A DNA stretch of 64,000 nucleotides from Xenopus tropicalis (GCF_000004195.4 NC_030678.2:89006904-89070903); one strand, 5' to 3'. Counted from the first letter of the stretch, positions 36,750 through 49,816 are shown. Notes: generated by a model not told the origin, from the sequence alone. Translations and numbers: made by a program.

Positions 36750-39735
36750 AAGAAATATTCTTAATTCTTTAAATTTACCATGGTAAAGGGTTAATAACAT
36801 GTACATTTTTGCTCCAGGTTTAGTAACCAATAGTTACATTGACAATGACAATTTACTGAAATGTTACCTGCTGACTAGCTGCTATAGGCTACTAGAATTG
36901 CAGCATACTTTGCACCTGTTATTGAAATAGCAAGGCAATATCAGCATGTACCATGGATGTTTGGTTAGTTGGTAAAAATGCCATTTTATGTGACTCATTA
37001 GTTTAGGGGTTAATTGATCTCTTATATAAAAGAGTAGATATTCAAATCAGTTATATAAAAACCTCTATACCACACTAGGTTTTGTAGCAGACTTGCCGCT
37101 GTGTAGAAGAATTTCACAGCAGGAGAGTAACAGTTATTGGACTACATAGCCATACTGTGAAAATGACTCTGAAATGAATTCATACATTCAGCTTGTTAAC
37201 TGATTTAGTGAAAACTGCTTATAGCAGCCAAGGCACCCAGAAAAATAGTTAGACAAATATTCTGAGACCATTTACAATTGGTCTTCAGTTTTACTTTGGA
37301 ATTGGTTTGCTAAAGATCACTAGTATAATGACTTAGCCCTGTTTGATGGTATAAGACAGTACTCATACTATTGCTCCACATACAAATATGTGAATGAGCA
37401 AAATTTCCCTTTAAAGTTGATGTCACCATGTTCTTAAAAAAATTATATTTTTATGGTTATTTTTTAATTGTAAATTTAAATGGCTTATTAATCTTATTAG
37501 TCTCCAGCTCTGTTTGGCTGTTTGTATTGTGCCACCTACTGGTTTAATTAAAGTTTGCATTCATTGTTTCGAGAAATGTCCTTTCTAACCTTCCATCATT
37601 TACCATGTGACCACGTATAATCCAGGAAATGATCAGTATAGCTGCCATCTTTATACTGCTAACTGCTAGAGATATTCTATCCGCAGTACTCCTGCCCCAT
37701 CCAGCCTTGTGGTAGCACAGTTTTTATGTTGTTTTAACGACATGTTCACAAAAATGACATTAAAATGGCAAGCTGTTAATTGCATGTATAAGGGTAGATG
37801 CCTTTGTTAATAACATTTAAATGTTATTAACAGGTAGGTGCAAAAGAGGACATTAATGCATCGGTGCATTAAGTAGATGGTATCTAAATTGACCTTGAAT
37901 CAGAATATCTAGATTTTACAGAATCAGAGCTTGATTTCAGTGTTAAAATGGATTATGCATGCCTCTTTCTTATAGATACAAATTGAGTAAAGTTTCAAAT
38001 AAGGGCAACAGCAAAGGCAAACTGTTTGGGGGGATCAACACCTAAGGATCTGCAAGAGAAGCAGCACTGAAGTGGGACATGTTGTCTAACATATGGCATA
38101 GAAATAGTAGGAAGAACGCACCTCTTTGGGTTGGCTCCTTTCTTGTAACTTCTAGCACTCAGTTGTGAGTTGGTAGCCAGGTCATATGAAGAACACTGAA
38201 AGAGGGAGATGCTGTGTGTTAACAAGAGAGGGCAAATGAGCACTAACAAGGGTCCTAAATTCTGGGAAGACTATACTGTTTGCTCAAGACTGTAAAGAAG
38301 TCCTGGTATAAACGTGAAATATTTGGTTTACACCAAAAGTGCGTGCAACTATCCTCTCCTGTCACACACACATACATGCAGTACGTTTTATTTAAAGCCT
38401 CCAGAGCTACTGTCTCCTTACAGTGCCCACGCCGTTTCTCTCTACAGCTCCACTGAATGCCCACTATTCTAATTCTACATGCTCTCAGTTGCTATCTGGT
38501 GCACAATTGCCTTGGGACTTTACCACAACCCCTAACTCCTCCTGGGGACTCAAAATGTCCTATCTCACGCTGACTCCTAGAGCAAGATAGTTTCCTTCTT
38601 CTGCCACTATCTAGCCTAGCAAGGAACAGGTGCCCACCTGGTCTGACTCAATTGTGTCTGAAGATGTTTTCAGGCCAAAAAGAGGAAATGTGCTGCTAAA
38701 CACCTCTTTACATAGGCTCCTAAAGGTGACTTCCCTAACAGGCCAAACCTGGTGGTTGGTGTCATCTAGTGGACAAACCCAATACAGCCTTAACTATATA
38801 CATGCTGAAATAAATCTTTATTTCACCTCCTTATTAGCTGAAGTGTTAGAACACTTTGGTGCCTGTTTTATTGGCCAGTGTATATCATGCAGAAAAGGGC
38901 TGTAAGGGAAATCAAACAGTGCCTATATGATTACGTCTGCAGATCAGCAAGCTGTGGTGCAAATATTTAAAAGGGCAGCAGGAAATAAAAGGTTGTAACA
39001 GAGAAAAGCGCACCCTGAAGAAGTAGGTTATTGGCTTCTATAATATTTGGAACAGGATGTGCTGTATTTCTCACATGTCAATTACCTGCTAGACTAGTCC
39101 AGGAGAATTAACAGAAAAATCAATGGCTTTTCTCAGCGAATGAGACACATACACTGTGGCTCATTTGCTGCTTGTGAGCTTGAAACTGAGTAAAATTTGA
39201 GAGCTTGTGTGCTACTTAACACTTTAGTAACAAACATTCTATTAATAAGTGTGCAAGGGGTTAAAGCTGGAATGCCAGTCAGGTCACTGTCTATCAAAGA
39301 AATTCCTTTTTCTCCAAAGTACCTCAACCACCTAATATAATGGCAATGTTTCTGGAAGCTGAAAATACTTGACTACTCTCAATTAAAGAAGCAGCCAGTC
39401 TACTGTATTCATTTGAGATCCATAAAAAGCCCTATGTTTTGAGAAGATGACCACAGTCCCACTATACACAATGCAGTTAGTCCTGGCAACTGATTTCTAA
39501 ATCTGTAAAAATTGTTTGTTTTCTCTGTTTGTTTGTGAGTGTTTTCCCTGAAAATTTTTGTTTAGGAATTAGAAAATAGAGCATTCTCTAACATTTCTCC
39601 CAAAACTGTTTACTGTTCTGCAGGCCTAATTTATAGGCAACATATAATAGAAATTAGGCCTTACAGGTTTTATTTTTCATTATGGTTTTGAAACTTGTTA
39701 AATTCTTTTGCTCATTTCTTCTTATTAGTAATTAA

Positions 39736-39772
<37 letters not shown>

Positions 39773-40223
39773 TGCCTGACCTAATTGATCGCTGTTTGCT
39801 TGCACCTTACACTGGATGCACTATTAAAGGCTCAACTGGCATAAGGGGACAGAGCTCAGTTGCTATGCCTCAGTGCCAAGCCCAAGCACTAAGTGTATCA
39901 GGTACAGATGGGCACAATTTATCACCCATTAGAGCATAGCACTTGTGATTGGCATTGGCAAATGAGCCATGCAGAGCAATAGGAAGCTCTTTATTTTTTT
40001 GAGATGAAATTCATTTTTATATATTTTTATTAAATATAGAAAAAGTGATATGATCTCAGTAAGACTACAAAGTCCCTGGTTAAAATGTGCCAACATTTTT
40101 CATTAAACAGAATGGTCTGTCTTCTGCTAAAACTTTAAAATGCAAAAACAAGAGGAGTTTAACGATCCTGGTTTCTTTGTGCAGGCTGCTCTCAGTCTTT
40201 CTTTAGATGAATCCATTTCACTG
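36750..40223. other. Unannotated spacer
   Basis: About 3.5 kb with no recognised gene. It contains an (AT)n microsatellite at 39738-39771 and a small inverted pair (GGCCTAATTT ... AAATTAGGCC, 39623-39661). Frames at 37995-38464 and 38630-38905 have no recognisable domain. Confidence 0.45.
39738..39771. repeat. (AT)n microsatellite
   Basis: About seventeen uninterrupted AT units. Confidence 0.95.
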
Positions 40224-40336
40224 TCTGACATAGTGGATTCATTTGGATTTAATATGTATTAATGAGAGCTATTTATTTTCTTTTAACGGCTTGTCTGCAA
40301 TGGAGAAAGCTCCCTGTGTTTGAGAGGTGCTAACTC
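40224..40336 (+). repeat. Duplicated AT-rich motif, copy 1
   Basis: Aligns in the same orientation with 42145-42256 over about 113 bases at roughly 70 percent identity by eye. The central core GATTTAATATGTATTAATGA continues identically in both. The core holds TAAT words of the homeodomain-binding type. Could be an old tandem duplication or a conserved regulatory pair; not a known repeat to me. Confidence 0.6.
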
Positions 40337-42144
40337 TTTCTCTCTTGCCTCACATTGTTGGAAAATGGTCTACATTTAACTTGTACGATGCAAAGGCATG
40401 AATCTTAAAGTTTTTTAGGCTTTGCAGTATAGCTAGGGCCCCACTGTGCTGCACCATATTGCTTCAACATGTGTTACTAAGTTCTCTGGCAGTTAAAAGG
40501 TTATTGAAATCCACATATTCTCTGCCTATTTCTAGTTCCTCACTGCCATCTGCTCTGCTCCGCCATTCCTTCATTTCATAAAGTACTTCTCCGACACTCA
40601 GAGAAACGTGGATGTCATGGTAACACAAGGTAGTCAGTTTTATTCATGGAAACGGTGTGGATGATATAAAAAGTGACAATTTCAGAAGGATAGCAGAAAA
40701 GACCGCAGAGCCAGATAGGGGTGAAGTGGCAGGGGTGTATTGGGGCATTTGAGACACAGGATGCAGAGCTCTGAAGGAAAATGAGGAGCCAGTGACAGAC
40801 AATGCAGGAACAGAAAAGAAAGCAGTCACTTGATGGCATGTGGGTCAGTACAGGAATAACAAGAGAAAAGTCAGAATGATACACAAGCTGGTTAAAACTA
40901 AGATATAGCAGCAGCATACAGTATGAATTTAAGGGAAAGGGTGGAGAGAGGATATAGAGGCTCTAAATGACCTATAGGCACAGCACATATGTAAAAAGTC
41001 AAATCAAATAGTTAAGTGTATCGTGACATGCATATATGATGGAAGTACAGGAGCCTGCCTATAGTCACAGTAAAAAGTGAGATATTGGGCAGCAGTGAAA
41101 GGGTAGTTCTTATGCTATGTACAGTAAGTGGAATGAGATTAATGCTGCTACAGAAGGTATATTAAAGCAGTGTGATAAGTCTGTATAGAACTTGCAAGGG
41201 AGCCAAAGTTCCAGATGGGGAAATGGGAACATTTTTATGTGTGAGGAGTTACAAAGCTTGATCTTCCAACTGAGGAATATCTATGCATTATAAAAGCAAT
41301 ATCAATATGCAGTCAAGCCCAAGGAGGTTACACACAGGAGCTTTTATAGTTTAAATCAGAATAAATATACAATTAAAATACAAATCCAATTCATATCCAC
41401 CCATCCTGTCATCATGACTCAGTATACTGTAGGTCCTTTTTTCTGCAGCTTAAGTTCCCTTCTGTCTTAGAAAAGCTAATGAGATCTCATTAACTGAACT
41501 TAAAGCTTTGACCCCTATGTCTTTCCACTACAGTCCCTTGTCTAACATTAAACTCTCTAAGGCAAAACTCTGCACCTACCCTGCACCTCTCTCTGTTTTC
41601 CCTGCACAGTACCTCTCACTGCTATCCATGCACCTCACCTTTCCCTATAATCCCTATACTGAGCCCAACACTTACACAGAATTTTCTCACCACCTTCCAA
41701 CCCTCCACCACAGCACCATCTGCTATTTCAACATTGGCTCCCAAGTCGCCGCACGTCACTTCTGCCCAGTAGCACCCACACACAGCTCTCTGGCAGTGTA
41801 CCAATCTTTGTGCAATGACAATGATGCATAAAGCTCAGGAACACTGCAATATACTCAGAAAGACTTCACTATGACATGCTGCCATCTAGTGATTCCTAAA
41901 AGAACAAGGTCAGACCACAAGATGAATCAGTGCTTATATTATAATGCGCAGGGACCCGTAACTTGTAAGTTCACATATTGAATTCAGAATACATGGGTGG
42001 TATATAAGCATCACCAAAATCTAGGCTAAGTAGCAATATCTTTTTATTGTACAGTAGTTTTTCGTAGCTAAGCTTCTGTTTAGATGCATTCCAGCATGAG
42101 GGGATGGGTAACCCAAAAACAATTATACAGCGCAATAAAAGCCA
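40337..42144. other. Spacer between duplicated motifs
   Basis: No gene recognised. The 100- and 107-codon frames (40615-40917, 41508-41831) lie in locally C-rich or G-rich DNA and show no domain. Confidence 0.45.
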
Positions 42145-42256
42145 TCTGACACAGCAGGTACTTTCAGATTTAATATGTATTAATGAGCGTTATTTATATT
42201 CCTTTAAAGAGCCGTCTACAGGGGAAGAAGCTGACCATGTTTGACAGCTGATCACT
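42145..42256 (+). repeat. Duplicated AT-rich motif, copy 2
   Basis: Second copy of the 40224-40336 sequence, starting TCTGACACAGCAGG and carrying the same AATATGTATTAATGAG core. Confidence 0.6.
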
Positions 42257-42435
42257 CCTCATCAAGGTGGGCTTGTAGCATATTAGCTCATAAATTGAAC
42301 TCCCTTTATAGATTAATACAGAGAAGCATTTTATTCCTTTTTATTTCTCAGCTTCTGTTTTATTAGTTAACTATGAGTGCTGCCCATGTATAACTCAGCA
42401 TCGTGCTAAAAATATTTACAAAGATACTTTGTAAC

Positions 42436-42643
42436 ACTTGCAAGTGCATGTGCGATTGCCGTGCCGACGCAATCGCACATGCACGGGCATTTAAACTCCT
42501 ATACGGAGCAGTGGGGAGAAGTCCCCATTGCTCCGTATGGGAGCAAAATGTCAAAATTTGGTTGCGGCGGGGCGGCATGCCGCCCCTAAATTTCTGCTGC
42601 CCTAGGCCCAGGCCTTTGTGGCGTCGCCATAAATCCGGGCCTG
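42436..42643 (+). repeat. GC-rich repeat with CTCCGTATGGGAG hairpin
   Basis: Same family as 6317-6521. It includes an inverted pair, GCATGTGCGATTG and CAATCGCACATGC, a hairpin at 42496-42543, GGCGGGGCGGCATGCCG and the right end GGCCTTTGTGGCGTCGCC then CCGGGCCTG. Non-coding. Confidence 0.7.
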
Positions 42644-42659
42644 ACACTGACAACTGAAA

Positions 42660-43102
42660 TATTATCCCACAACATTTAACCAGTATTGTGAATATCTAGT
42701 CATTTATCTTAGAGAAGTAAAATCAGTAGTAGCAAGACAAATATTTTTAACCATAAAGAAGGTTTCAGGTCAGGTTCTGAGGGATTGGCAAATTTTAGAT
42801 GTGGTTGAATTGTGCCCTGACCTACTGAATTATAGACCAGGAAGCCTGATATCTTGTGGACTATACTCGAATTATGGCAATAGAGTTTTATTCTGGGGGA
42901 GGGCCAGAAGTGATGTTTTGGATATAAGGGGGTGGGTCAAAGTGAAAATGGGTGTGTTGACATGGGTTAGATATAACATATACAGAATACAGGTTAGTGT
43001 CCCAAGGGGTCAGCATTTGCTTACCAAAACCAGTTTTTCAGGTACAGGATCTCATTTTTTTGGTAAATGAATAGGATGCAGAGGGTTCATGGCTCAGCTG
43101 AT
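42660..43102. other. Unannotated spacer
   Basis: No feature recognised; it may be part of the following repeat. Confidence 0.35.
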
Positions 43103-43402
43103 AGGGTTGCCACCTTTTTTGGAAAAAATACCTATATTTTTTGCTTTTATTTCCCTATTAATAACATTGGCATCAAACATAATTTTTACCGGCCGTGTGA
43201 TACCGGTGGATCACTGGAAAAAAAAACTGTGTACCTGATCTTTGTGGGCCCTGCACCCCCTGTCGACCCAGTCCACTCCCCCCGCCAAATGCTCCCCCAT
43301 CGCAGCTTCAAGGAGGAACTACGTTATGTTGTGGGTGGAGGGGGCCCCATGTGGCAGCCCCAGTGGGCCCAGGACCACCTAGTCCAACCCAGAGTGGGTT
43401 GC
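43103..43402 (+). repeat. GGGTTGCCACC repeat
   Basis: Begins TAGGGTTGCCACCTTTTTTG and continues with GGAAAAAATA, TTTTTACCGGCCGTGTGATA, then a GC-rich part (GGGCCCTGCACCCCCTGTCG, GGGGGCCCCATGTGGCAGCC). A shorter relative starts at 5962. The 112-codon frame across it is not recognised. Confidence 0.5.
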
Positions 43403-43619
43403 TAATCACATGACAGTATCTATCTTAATCAGCACTGCAAGAAGGAAATACAAGTGGCAATAAGCTTAATGCTAACTTATAAAATCTCCCTTTTAATGTG
43501 CACTTCCCACAATGTTTACTTTTCACGAGACTAGCAAATTAATTTGAAAAGACAGGCTGTGCGTGTCAATTAATCTATAAATTAGTACAGTTTGGCACCC
43601 TTATTAATATGATACTTTA

Positions 43620-43840
43620 TCAACAAGATAGCGCAAGGGTTAGCATGGTTGCTTTGTAGAACTGTAATTGTTGCTTTGAGAACTGTGTGTTGGTGTGTGA
43701 TTATTATAGGAAAATTAGATTGTAAGCTTAATGTGACTGGAAATGATTGAGCATTTTCTACACAGTCTGTGTAACATGTCTGTGTAACATGTACAGCTCT
43801 GTAAATAATATCATAATAAATATTTGGTTTTGAAGTATAA
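43620..43840 (+). repeat. Decayed SINE-like fragment
   Basis: GCGCAAGGGTTAGCATGGTT then CTTTGTAG resembles a tRNA-like head, and TAGATTGTAAGCTTAATG plus TACAGCTCTGTAAATAATAT resembles the tail of the SINE at 46386. The middle is missing. Assignment tentative. Confidence 0.4.
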
Positions 43841-44589
43841 TACATTATTCTGAGCCAGTTGATTTAAAGAAGAGTAGAAAGCTGTGAAAGATCTTGTTTG
43901 CTTTTATTAAGAAATCTTTTCATTTTAAAGCTAAAATGAAACTTACCACCCATATTTTTTTTTTTAATATAATTCCATTAGTGCAAGGACAAATTGTGCA
44001 AAGCTGTGTAACTAATACTGTTAACACCCCTATTCTGTAACATTAAAGGTGTCCCACTGTGCTTTACTTTTTAGGAAAAATATTTGGACAATAGAGGAAA
44101 TGACATAGGTTATCTCCATTTTCCACTTGCTCTAATTATAGCTCTGTGTAGGTTTGGGCTGAAGATGGCTGCTTTTACTGCTGTAATTCACCCTAGGGAG
44201 AAATATAATGAATAAATCAAACATTAGCTTTTTTATGATTATTATTTATGAGGGAAAGTAAAAGCACAATATCTGCATCGATGATTTAACTGCCTATGTG
44301 GACCCCTTCATTTCCTTTGTGTTTCCTTGCAAGGCAGTGACGTTTTTTATTCATAGCACAAGTATTCATTTTAAGCAACAGCATTTGGTCTTCCCATCAT
44401 TTACTTTTATGATCCCATAGCAAATGTTGATTTGGGTCAGTTTTTATGAGCAATTAATGTAGTAGAAAAACAGTAGAAAGCAGAATGTTTAAAACTTGGA
44501 ATAGCAGATATTGATATTAAATGGTTGGTATACAGTTTTCCAAGGGCTGTGTACTATTCCTAGCACTGTACACCTATGAACAACATATA
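43841..44589. other. Unannotated spacer
   Basis: Nothing recognised. Confidence 0.4.
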
Positions 44590-45275
44590 AGGGTCGATTC
44601 ACTAAAGGTCAATAAGCGTTATTGCATGCTTTTTTGTGTTAAAATTGACGCGAAAAAACGCACGATTCGCTAAAGTATTATTGCATGCGTTAAGTCGCAT
44701 ATCGTGTGTGTTAAATAGTGCCCAACCGAATGCGTTAATTTTACCACATTGCGTTAATTCTCGTGCAGAAATAATAATACTAACGCATTCACAACCACTT
44801 AGACGCGCTAAATATCGCATTAGTCTGTGCGAAAATGAACACCTACTTGGGGCAGGTGGTAATTATAGAAAAGTACAGTTAATGAGCTTTTGGCAACGCA
44901 ATAAGGACTTTGCAGTGTGATTTATTCAAGTATGTGTTGGCCCTACAGTGATGCAGCCTCCAGTTTGCAGGGAAATGGTCATTTTCAGAACAGTAGTTTT
45001 CCGAAAGTAATGGCGTGTATGGCTAATATGGCGTGCGTTTTTTCGCATGCGGTGACAATTTGTGCGCGTTGCGTTAATTAGCGCGTGTTGCGTCAAATAC
45101 CGCATGAAAATAGTCTTTGCGAATTAAATAACGCAAACAGCATTGCGTCTAAATTAATGCAAGTATCCTTTTAGTGAATCATGTGTTAAGTCGCTAAAAA
45201 TAAGATGCAATAAAAAATTTTTTACCGCATGCTATAAATTGCGCTTGTTTTATCGCACTTTAGTGAATCAACCCT
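44590..45275 (+). mobile_element. GATTCACTAAAG-family element, complete
   Basis: Left end AGGGTCGATTCACTAAAGG, right end CTTTAGTGAATCAACCCT, flanked by ATA on both sides. Its left half (CGCGCTAAATATCGCATTAG, CACCTACTTGGGGCAGGTGG) matches the complement of the right end of the 58.68-60.68 kb element, and its right half matches that element's left end. It also aligns with the 12- and 18-kb copies. About 686 bp, non-coding. Confidence 0.88.
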
Positions 45276-46385
45276 ATAATCTTTTAAAACCAAATGTATT
45301 TTAACAGGTTATATGTATGGAACTTTAAGGTTTCTCATATTCGACTAAATGTTTCTATACATGTTCAGGGTCAGTTAAATTATTAATGACAATGTAGGCA
45401 AGAGCAATTTTGCTGTTGTCTAGGCTGAATTTTCTCACAGACTGGCTGGACGCAATCATCTTGATCTTCCTTATCCATCATGTTCCCTTGAATTATCCTT
45501 CCCCTTATAAGACATGGTATTATCAGGGCATTTAACCTAGGCAAACAGGCCACAGTTCCCTTCTAGCTGCATAAAGGACATGACACAATACAGTATCACT
45601 GGGACATGGCCAGTTCAACAGGCACTGTAAATATACCTTTTCATAGAAAACGATCATGTGTTTTTCATAGCCTGTGCAGAGATACCATAAAACTATGGCA
45701 AAATAGATATTCACCTGTGCAAAGCACAATTTTAAGGACGTTTTTTAGGATATAGTTGGCATTTAATAGCAAAATAAAAATGAAACATCAGTTAAAAGCA
45801 TTTCTACTGTCTGTACCATTATCTCTCAGGCAAGAAAGTTTTAAATCACAGGGTGAGAGTAACCATACATTTTATACTTTTTATCTGTACAACTTTTCAC
45901 AGCACCTATAGGATCGTTCCCCTGGAATTGTTTAGACTTGTATCACTCCATAAGCTTTTTGTCTAATACTTTGTATTTGACAAGTTAGTTCATCTTCGAA
46001 ATATAGAAATATTCTCTTTAGTTAGTGATTTAAAGCTATAAATATATAAAACCTTATACAAAACCTTTGCTGCACTTAACTGCACTAAAGGAGCTTAAAC
46101 ACACTGGAACTGGAAAATGGTGCCAGTGCAACATTAATCTTTGAGAAGTACCCAGTCTAGTTATTTATAATAATTTATGATTGCTAAGCCTAGTTCCAAT
46201 AATTCAGCGGCAATCTACCACTTACTTGTGCATTACAGCTCTGTATAGCAGGGAATCTTGTAACATTCTGTTACAGGGTTGCCATACTTGACCAGATACT
46301 GTATGTGCAGGGACCAGTTTGACTAGTTTTATTGATCCCTCCCCAACCATATGACACGTGTCACCTCAGCAGACAATTATCAGAC
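45276..46385. other. Unannotated spacer
   Basis: Nothing recognised. Confidence 0.4.
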
Positions 46386-46505
46386 TGCACGGTGCAACAC
46401 TGGTTAGTATTGTTGCCTTACAGTTCCGAAGTTCAATTCCAGCCAGGGCACCCTTTACAATGAGTTTGTATGTTCTTACCTTGCATGGTTGGATTTCCTC
46501 TAGGT

Positions 46506-47380
46506 CAGTGGTCTCCAACCTTTTTTGTACCACGGACCGGTCTCAAGCAAGACAATTTTTCTGAGGACCAGGGGTGGTGGGTATAATACAGCTCATCATA
46601 ATACAAAATCAATGGGAGACCTGAGCTTGTTTCCCCGCAACTTAATGTGCCCAGCCTCCTTGCTCTTCTTACTCCCACCTAAGTGCTGACATCCCCTGAC
46701 GCTTAGGGGCTGATTTACTTACCCACGAACGGGTCGAATGGAGTCCAATTGCGTTTTTTTCGTAATGATCGGTACTTTGCGATTTTTTCGTATGTTTTGC
46801 GATTTTTTCGGATTCTGTACGAATTTTTCGGATCCAATACGATTTTTGCGTAAAAACGCGAGTTTTCCTATCCATTCCGAAAGTTGCGTAAAAAGTTGCG
46901 CATTTTGCGTAGCGTTAAAACTTACGCGAAAAGTTGCGCATTTTTCGTAGCGTTAAGTTTTAACGCTACGAAAAATGCGCAACTTTTCGCGTAAGTTTTA
47001 ACGCTACGCAAAATGCGCAACTTTTTATGCAACTTTCGGAATGGATACGAAAAACTCGCGTTTTTACGCAAAAATCGTATTGGATCCGAAAAATTCGTAC
47101 AGAATCCGAAAAAATCGCAAAACATACGAAAAAGTCGCAAAATATTCGTTTTCAAGTCGGAACTTTTCCAATTCGGGTCGGATTCGTGGGTTAGTAAATC
47201 AGCCCCTTAGTATGGAGCTTTAGTACTTTGATCCTTTTCGCGATCAGTAGAAAGCTTCCTGGGCTTCGCACAGCTGTTGTCATGGAGTTGGGATCACAGG
47301 TAATTGGGACCAGAGGTGGCCCAGTTCAGCACAGCCCACAGCCCGGCACCGTTCCCTGGCCCGGTGGTTGGGGACCCCTG
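46506..47380 (+). mobile_element. hAT element nested in the SINE
   Basis: Ends CAGTGGTCTCCAACC and GGTTGGGGACCCCTG (inverted), flanked by an exact 8-bp duplication, CTCTAGGT (46498-46505 and 47381-47388). The interior (TACCACGGACCGGTCTC, GCCCGGCACCG) is non-coding. It is itself interrupted at 46706-47206. Confidence 0.92.
46706..47206. mobile_element. Palindromic Harbinger-like MITE nested in the hAT element
   Basis: Ends GGGGCTGATTTACTTACCCA and GGGTTAGTAAATCAGCCCC, flanked by TTA (46703-46705 and 47207-47209). Almost a complete palindrome centred near 46954 (ACGCTACGAAAAATGCGCAA and its complement). The same near-identical frame can be read on both strands, which marks those frames as artefacts. 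501 bp. Confidence 0.92.
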
Positions 47381-47598
47381 CTCTAGGTACTCTAGTTTTC
47401 TCTCACATTAAAAAAACTCAACATACAGAGAAGTTAATTCGTTCCTTATAAAAAAATATGCACCATATTGTGTGTGAATATGATGAGGACCTTCAACTGT
47501 AAGCTACACAGGGCAGGGGCTAAAGTGAATTATGTATAAACTTTGAAAAAAGTACACTGGAATATGCATATGCTATATAAATAATAGTAATTTGGCCC

Positions 47599-49311
47599 CA
47601 AAGCCAATTAGTTGGATAAATGAGGGGAAATTATTATAATGAGAAGGTACATCAACAAGAGGTTAAAAAACATGTAGCGTTGTTCCTCCTTCACACTGAA
47701 GACATAGAAGGGTTATTAAAACTGGTACTGAGCATTTATATTTCCCCACCACCACCACCTAATATAATGAATTTATCAGGGTTACACCGATGCCCTTCAA
47801 GTATCCAAATTGTCAGTTGTCACATTAAATCACACAGAGGTCTGCAGAGTGTCACCAGCAGAGGTCACGCTTGGGCTAATGTCACAGCTATTCATTATTG
47901 TCACTAAACAAACATGGGTCAGTGCAGATGCAGAGGGAATAACCTCAAAGAGGATTTAGGCTGTGACAAAGACAGCAGTGAGATTTCATATTGACGTTCC
48001 CATTACAAGCTACAATAAAGACGTGAACACTCAGAGTGACTTAGATAGAATGAGGTCAGAGGTGAAGCACACACAAGGTTGAGATATGATAAGCCTGTGC
48101 TATGATTAGTGCTAAAGTGTGATGGGAGCATGATGATGCTATCAGTTTCTTGTGAATTCACTATTTATTATTGTCTTATTTCAAGTGAAGAGCTCTCTGT
48201 TGGAATAGATAAGAACTGTATCCTTAGGTTGTTGCTATATATCATCTTCTTTAACATTTCCATTAAGAACACTACAACAGCTTCAATTTTTTTGCAGATT
48301 ATTCTTTTCCCTATGGACTGCATGTAAAGGAAATTGTGGGCGCTAGCCTGTAGTATGTGGGATCTAAAAGCTGCCTATAGAGATCACTTAATAAAGATCT
48401 TGTTCTGTACAATTACCATGTTTATGGTTCATGCAATCAATGACAATTTGCCCACTGTGCACAAAAAAATCAATACAGGGACAGTCAACAAACAAATTCA
48501 ATGGCATAACTCTCTAAGCATCATATATGGACATGCATTTTGACTTTTCTCAAGTAGTATGATAGTAGTATGATATCATTAACATAACAGCATATTATAA
48601 GCAATATTATTATTATCAGCATTATTATATATAACACTATATACCATTACTCCACATTGATACAATATAGCACTTACCAAACATTTCAAACAAATAAAAA
48701 GTTAAATGCATGTACTAAAACTAAATCATAGCAATTAAACTTTCTATATTTTATTGTATTTATTTTAGTTTATAAGCTCATGGCTTAGAGTTAGTATACA
48801 GGACTGCTGTTCTGTTTTGACATTCAGGATGATGTGCCTCTAGGCATAAAACAAAATGAAATGTTTGGAGGATACAGTAATCACAGAGATTTTTGGACTA
48901 AGTTAGCACACTGAGAGGGATGCAGAACTTTTAATGTATAGGGCTAATGTGCCTTAGAAAAACTACAGAGTTGAGAGGAAGGGTGGAGGGAAGTCAAGGT
49001 TGTGCATGGAAGGGAAAAGAGTTAGGGAGAAAAAGGGAAGCCCCGGGGTGCAAAGAAGTATGGAAAATGATACATTCTATTAATAACAGTGTACTTGCTC
49101 AGACACAATTACTAGGCCTGTAAGCTCATGCTAGAGGAAGCCATCCATCTCCCCTATATCTTGTCAAGTTTAGCAGAGTATGTCAGCTTTTGGCTGGGAT
49201 ATACTGTAAATCATTTATAAGCTTTATCCAGAAAACGTGCTGCATGAGCTGTGGCCAATAAAACATTTTTTTAACTAAGTGGAAGAATTGTAGAAGGCAA
49301 GTGCAACTTGA
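47599..49311. other. Unannotated spacer
   Basis: About 1.7 kb, AT-rich near 48550-48760; nothing recognised. Confidence 0.45.
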
Positions 49312-49319
49312 TCAGTAGG

Positions 49320-49808
49320 TAGAGATGTAGCGAACTGTTTGCCGGCGAACTAATTCGCGCGGACATCGGGTGTTCGCGAGTTCGCAAACTTTTCGCGTAT
49401 GTTCGCTGCGTTTTTTCTCAGCCTACAAACGCCGCACAAGCCACCCATGGCGTTTTTCAGCAAATCCCGTTTCCATGGTGCTAATAGTGCGAAATAGCAA
49501 AAAACGCCACGTATTTCCACTAGGTCTGCCAGCTGCCTTTGCGGTTTTACGCAACGCTGTGTCAACAAAGTATTTTTCAGAGAAATTTTTGCCCTTGATC
49601 CCCCTCCTGCATGCCACTGTCCAGGTCGTGGCACCCTTTAAACAACTTTAAAATCAGTTTTCTGGCCAGAAATGGCTTTTCTAGGTTTTAAAGTTCGCCT
49701 TCCCATTGAAGTCTATGGGGTTCGCAAAGTTTGCAAATATTCGCACTTATTGGCGTAAGTTCGTGAACACGTTCGCGAACTTTTTTTTTGAGGTTCGCTA
49801 CATCCCTA
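49320..49808 (+). mobile_element. hAT-type MITE (GATGTAGCGAAC ends) with 8-bp duplication
   Basis: Left TAGAGATGTAGCGAAC and right GTTCGCTACATCCCTA are inverted, flanked by exact TCAGTAGG duplications (49312-49319 and 49809-49816). The interior is rich in TTCGCGAAC-like words and contains CCCATTGAAGTCTATGGGG. 489 bp; frames on both strands across it are not genes. Confidence 0.93.
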
Positions 49809-49816
49809 TCAGTAGG

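Larger units (their letters stand above)
46386..47598 (+). mobile_element. tRNA-derived SINE, split by a hAT insertion
   Basis: The head CACGGTGCAACACTGGTTAG and AAGTTCAATTCCAGCC correspond to tRNA A and B box regions (the B box is GGTTCRANTCC-like). The body, GGCACCCTTTACAATGAGTT, TGTATGTTCTTACC and GGATTTCCTCTAGGT, continues after the insertion with ACTCTAGTTTTCTCTCACAT, GTAAGCTACACAGGGCAGGG and GCTATATAAATAATAGTAAT. The hAT element at 46506-47380 divides it. Decayed copy. Confidence 0.8.

Noticed and set aside
41508..41831. 107-codon frame
   Set aside because: Opposes a 60-codon minus-strand frame in the same C-rich DNA; no domain or splice context.
46738..47155. Near-identical frames on both strands (RFFRMFCDFFGFCTNFSDPI)
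   Set aside because: They follow from the palindromic MITE at 46706-47206; a related frame at 63537 comes from a sister element.
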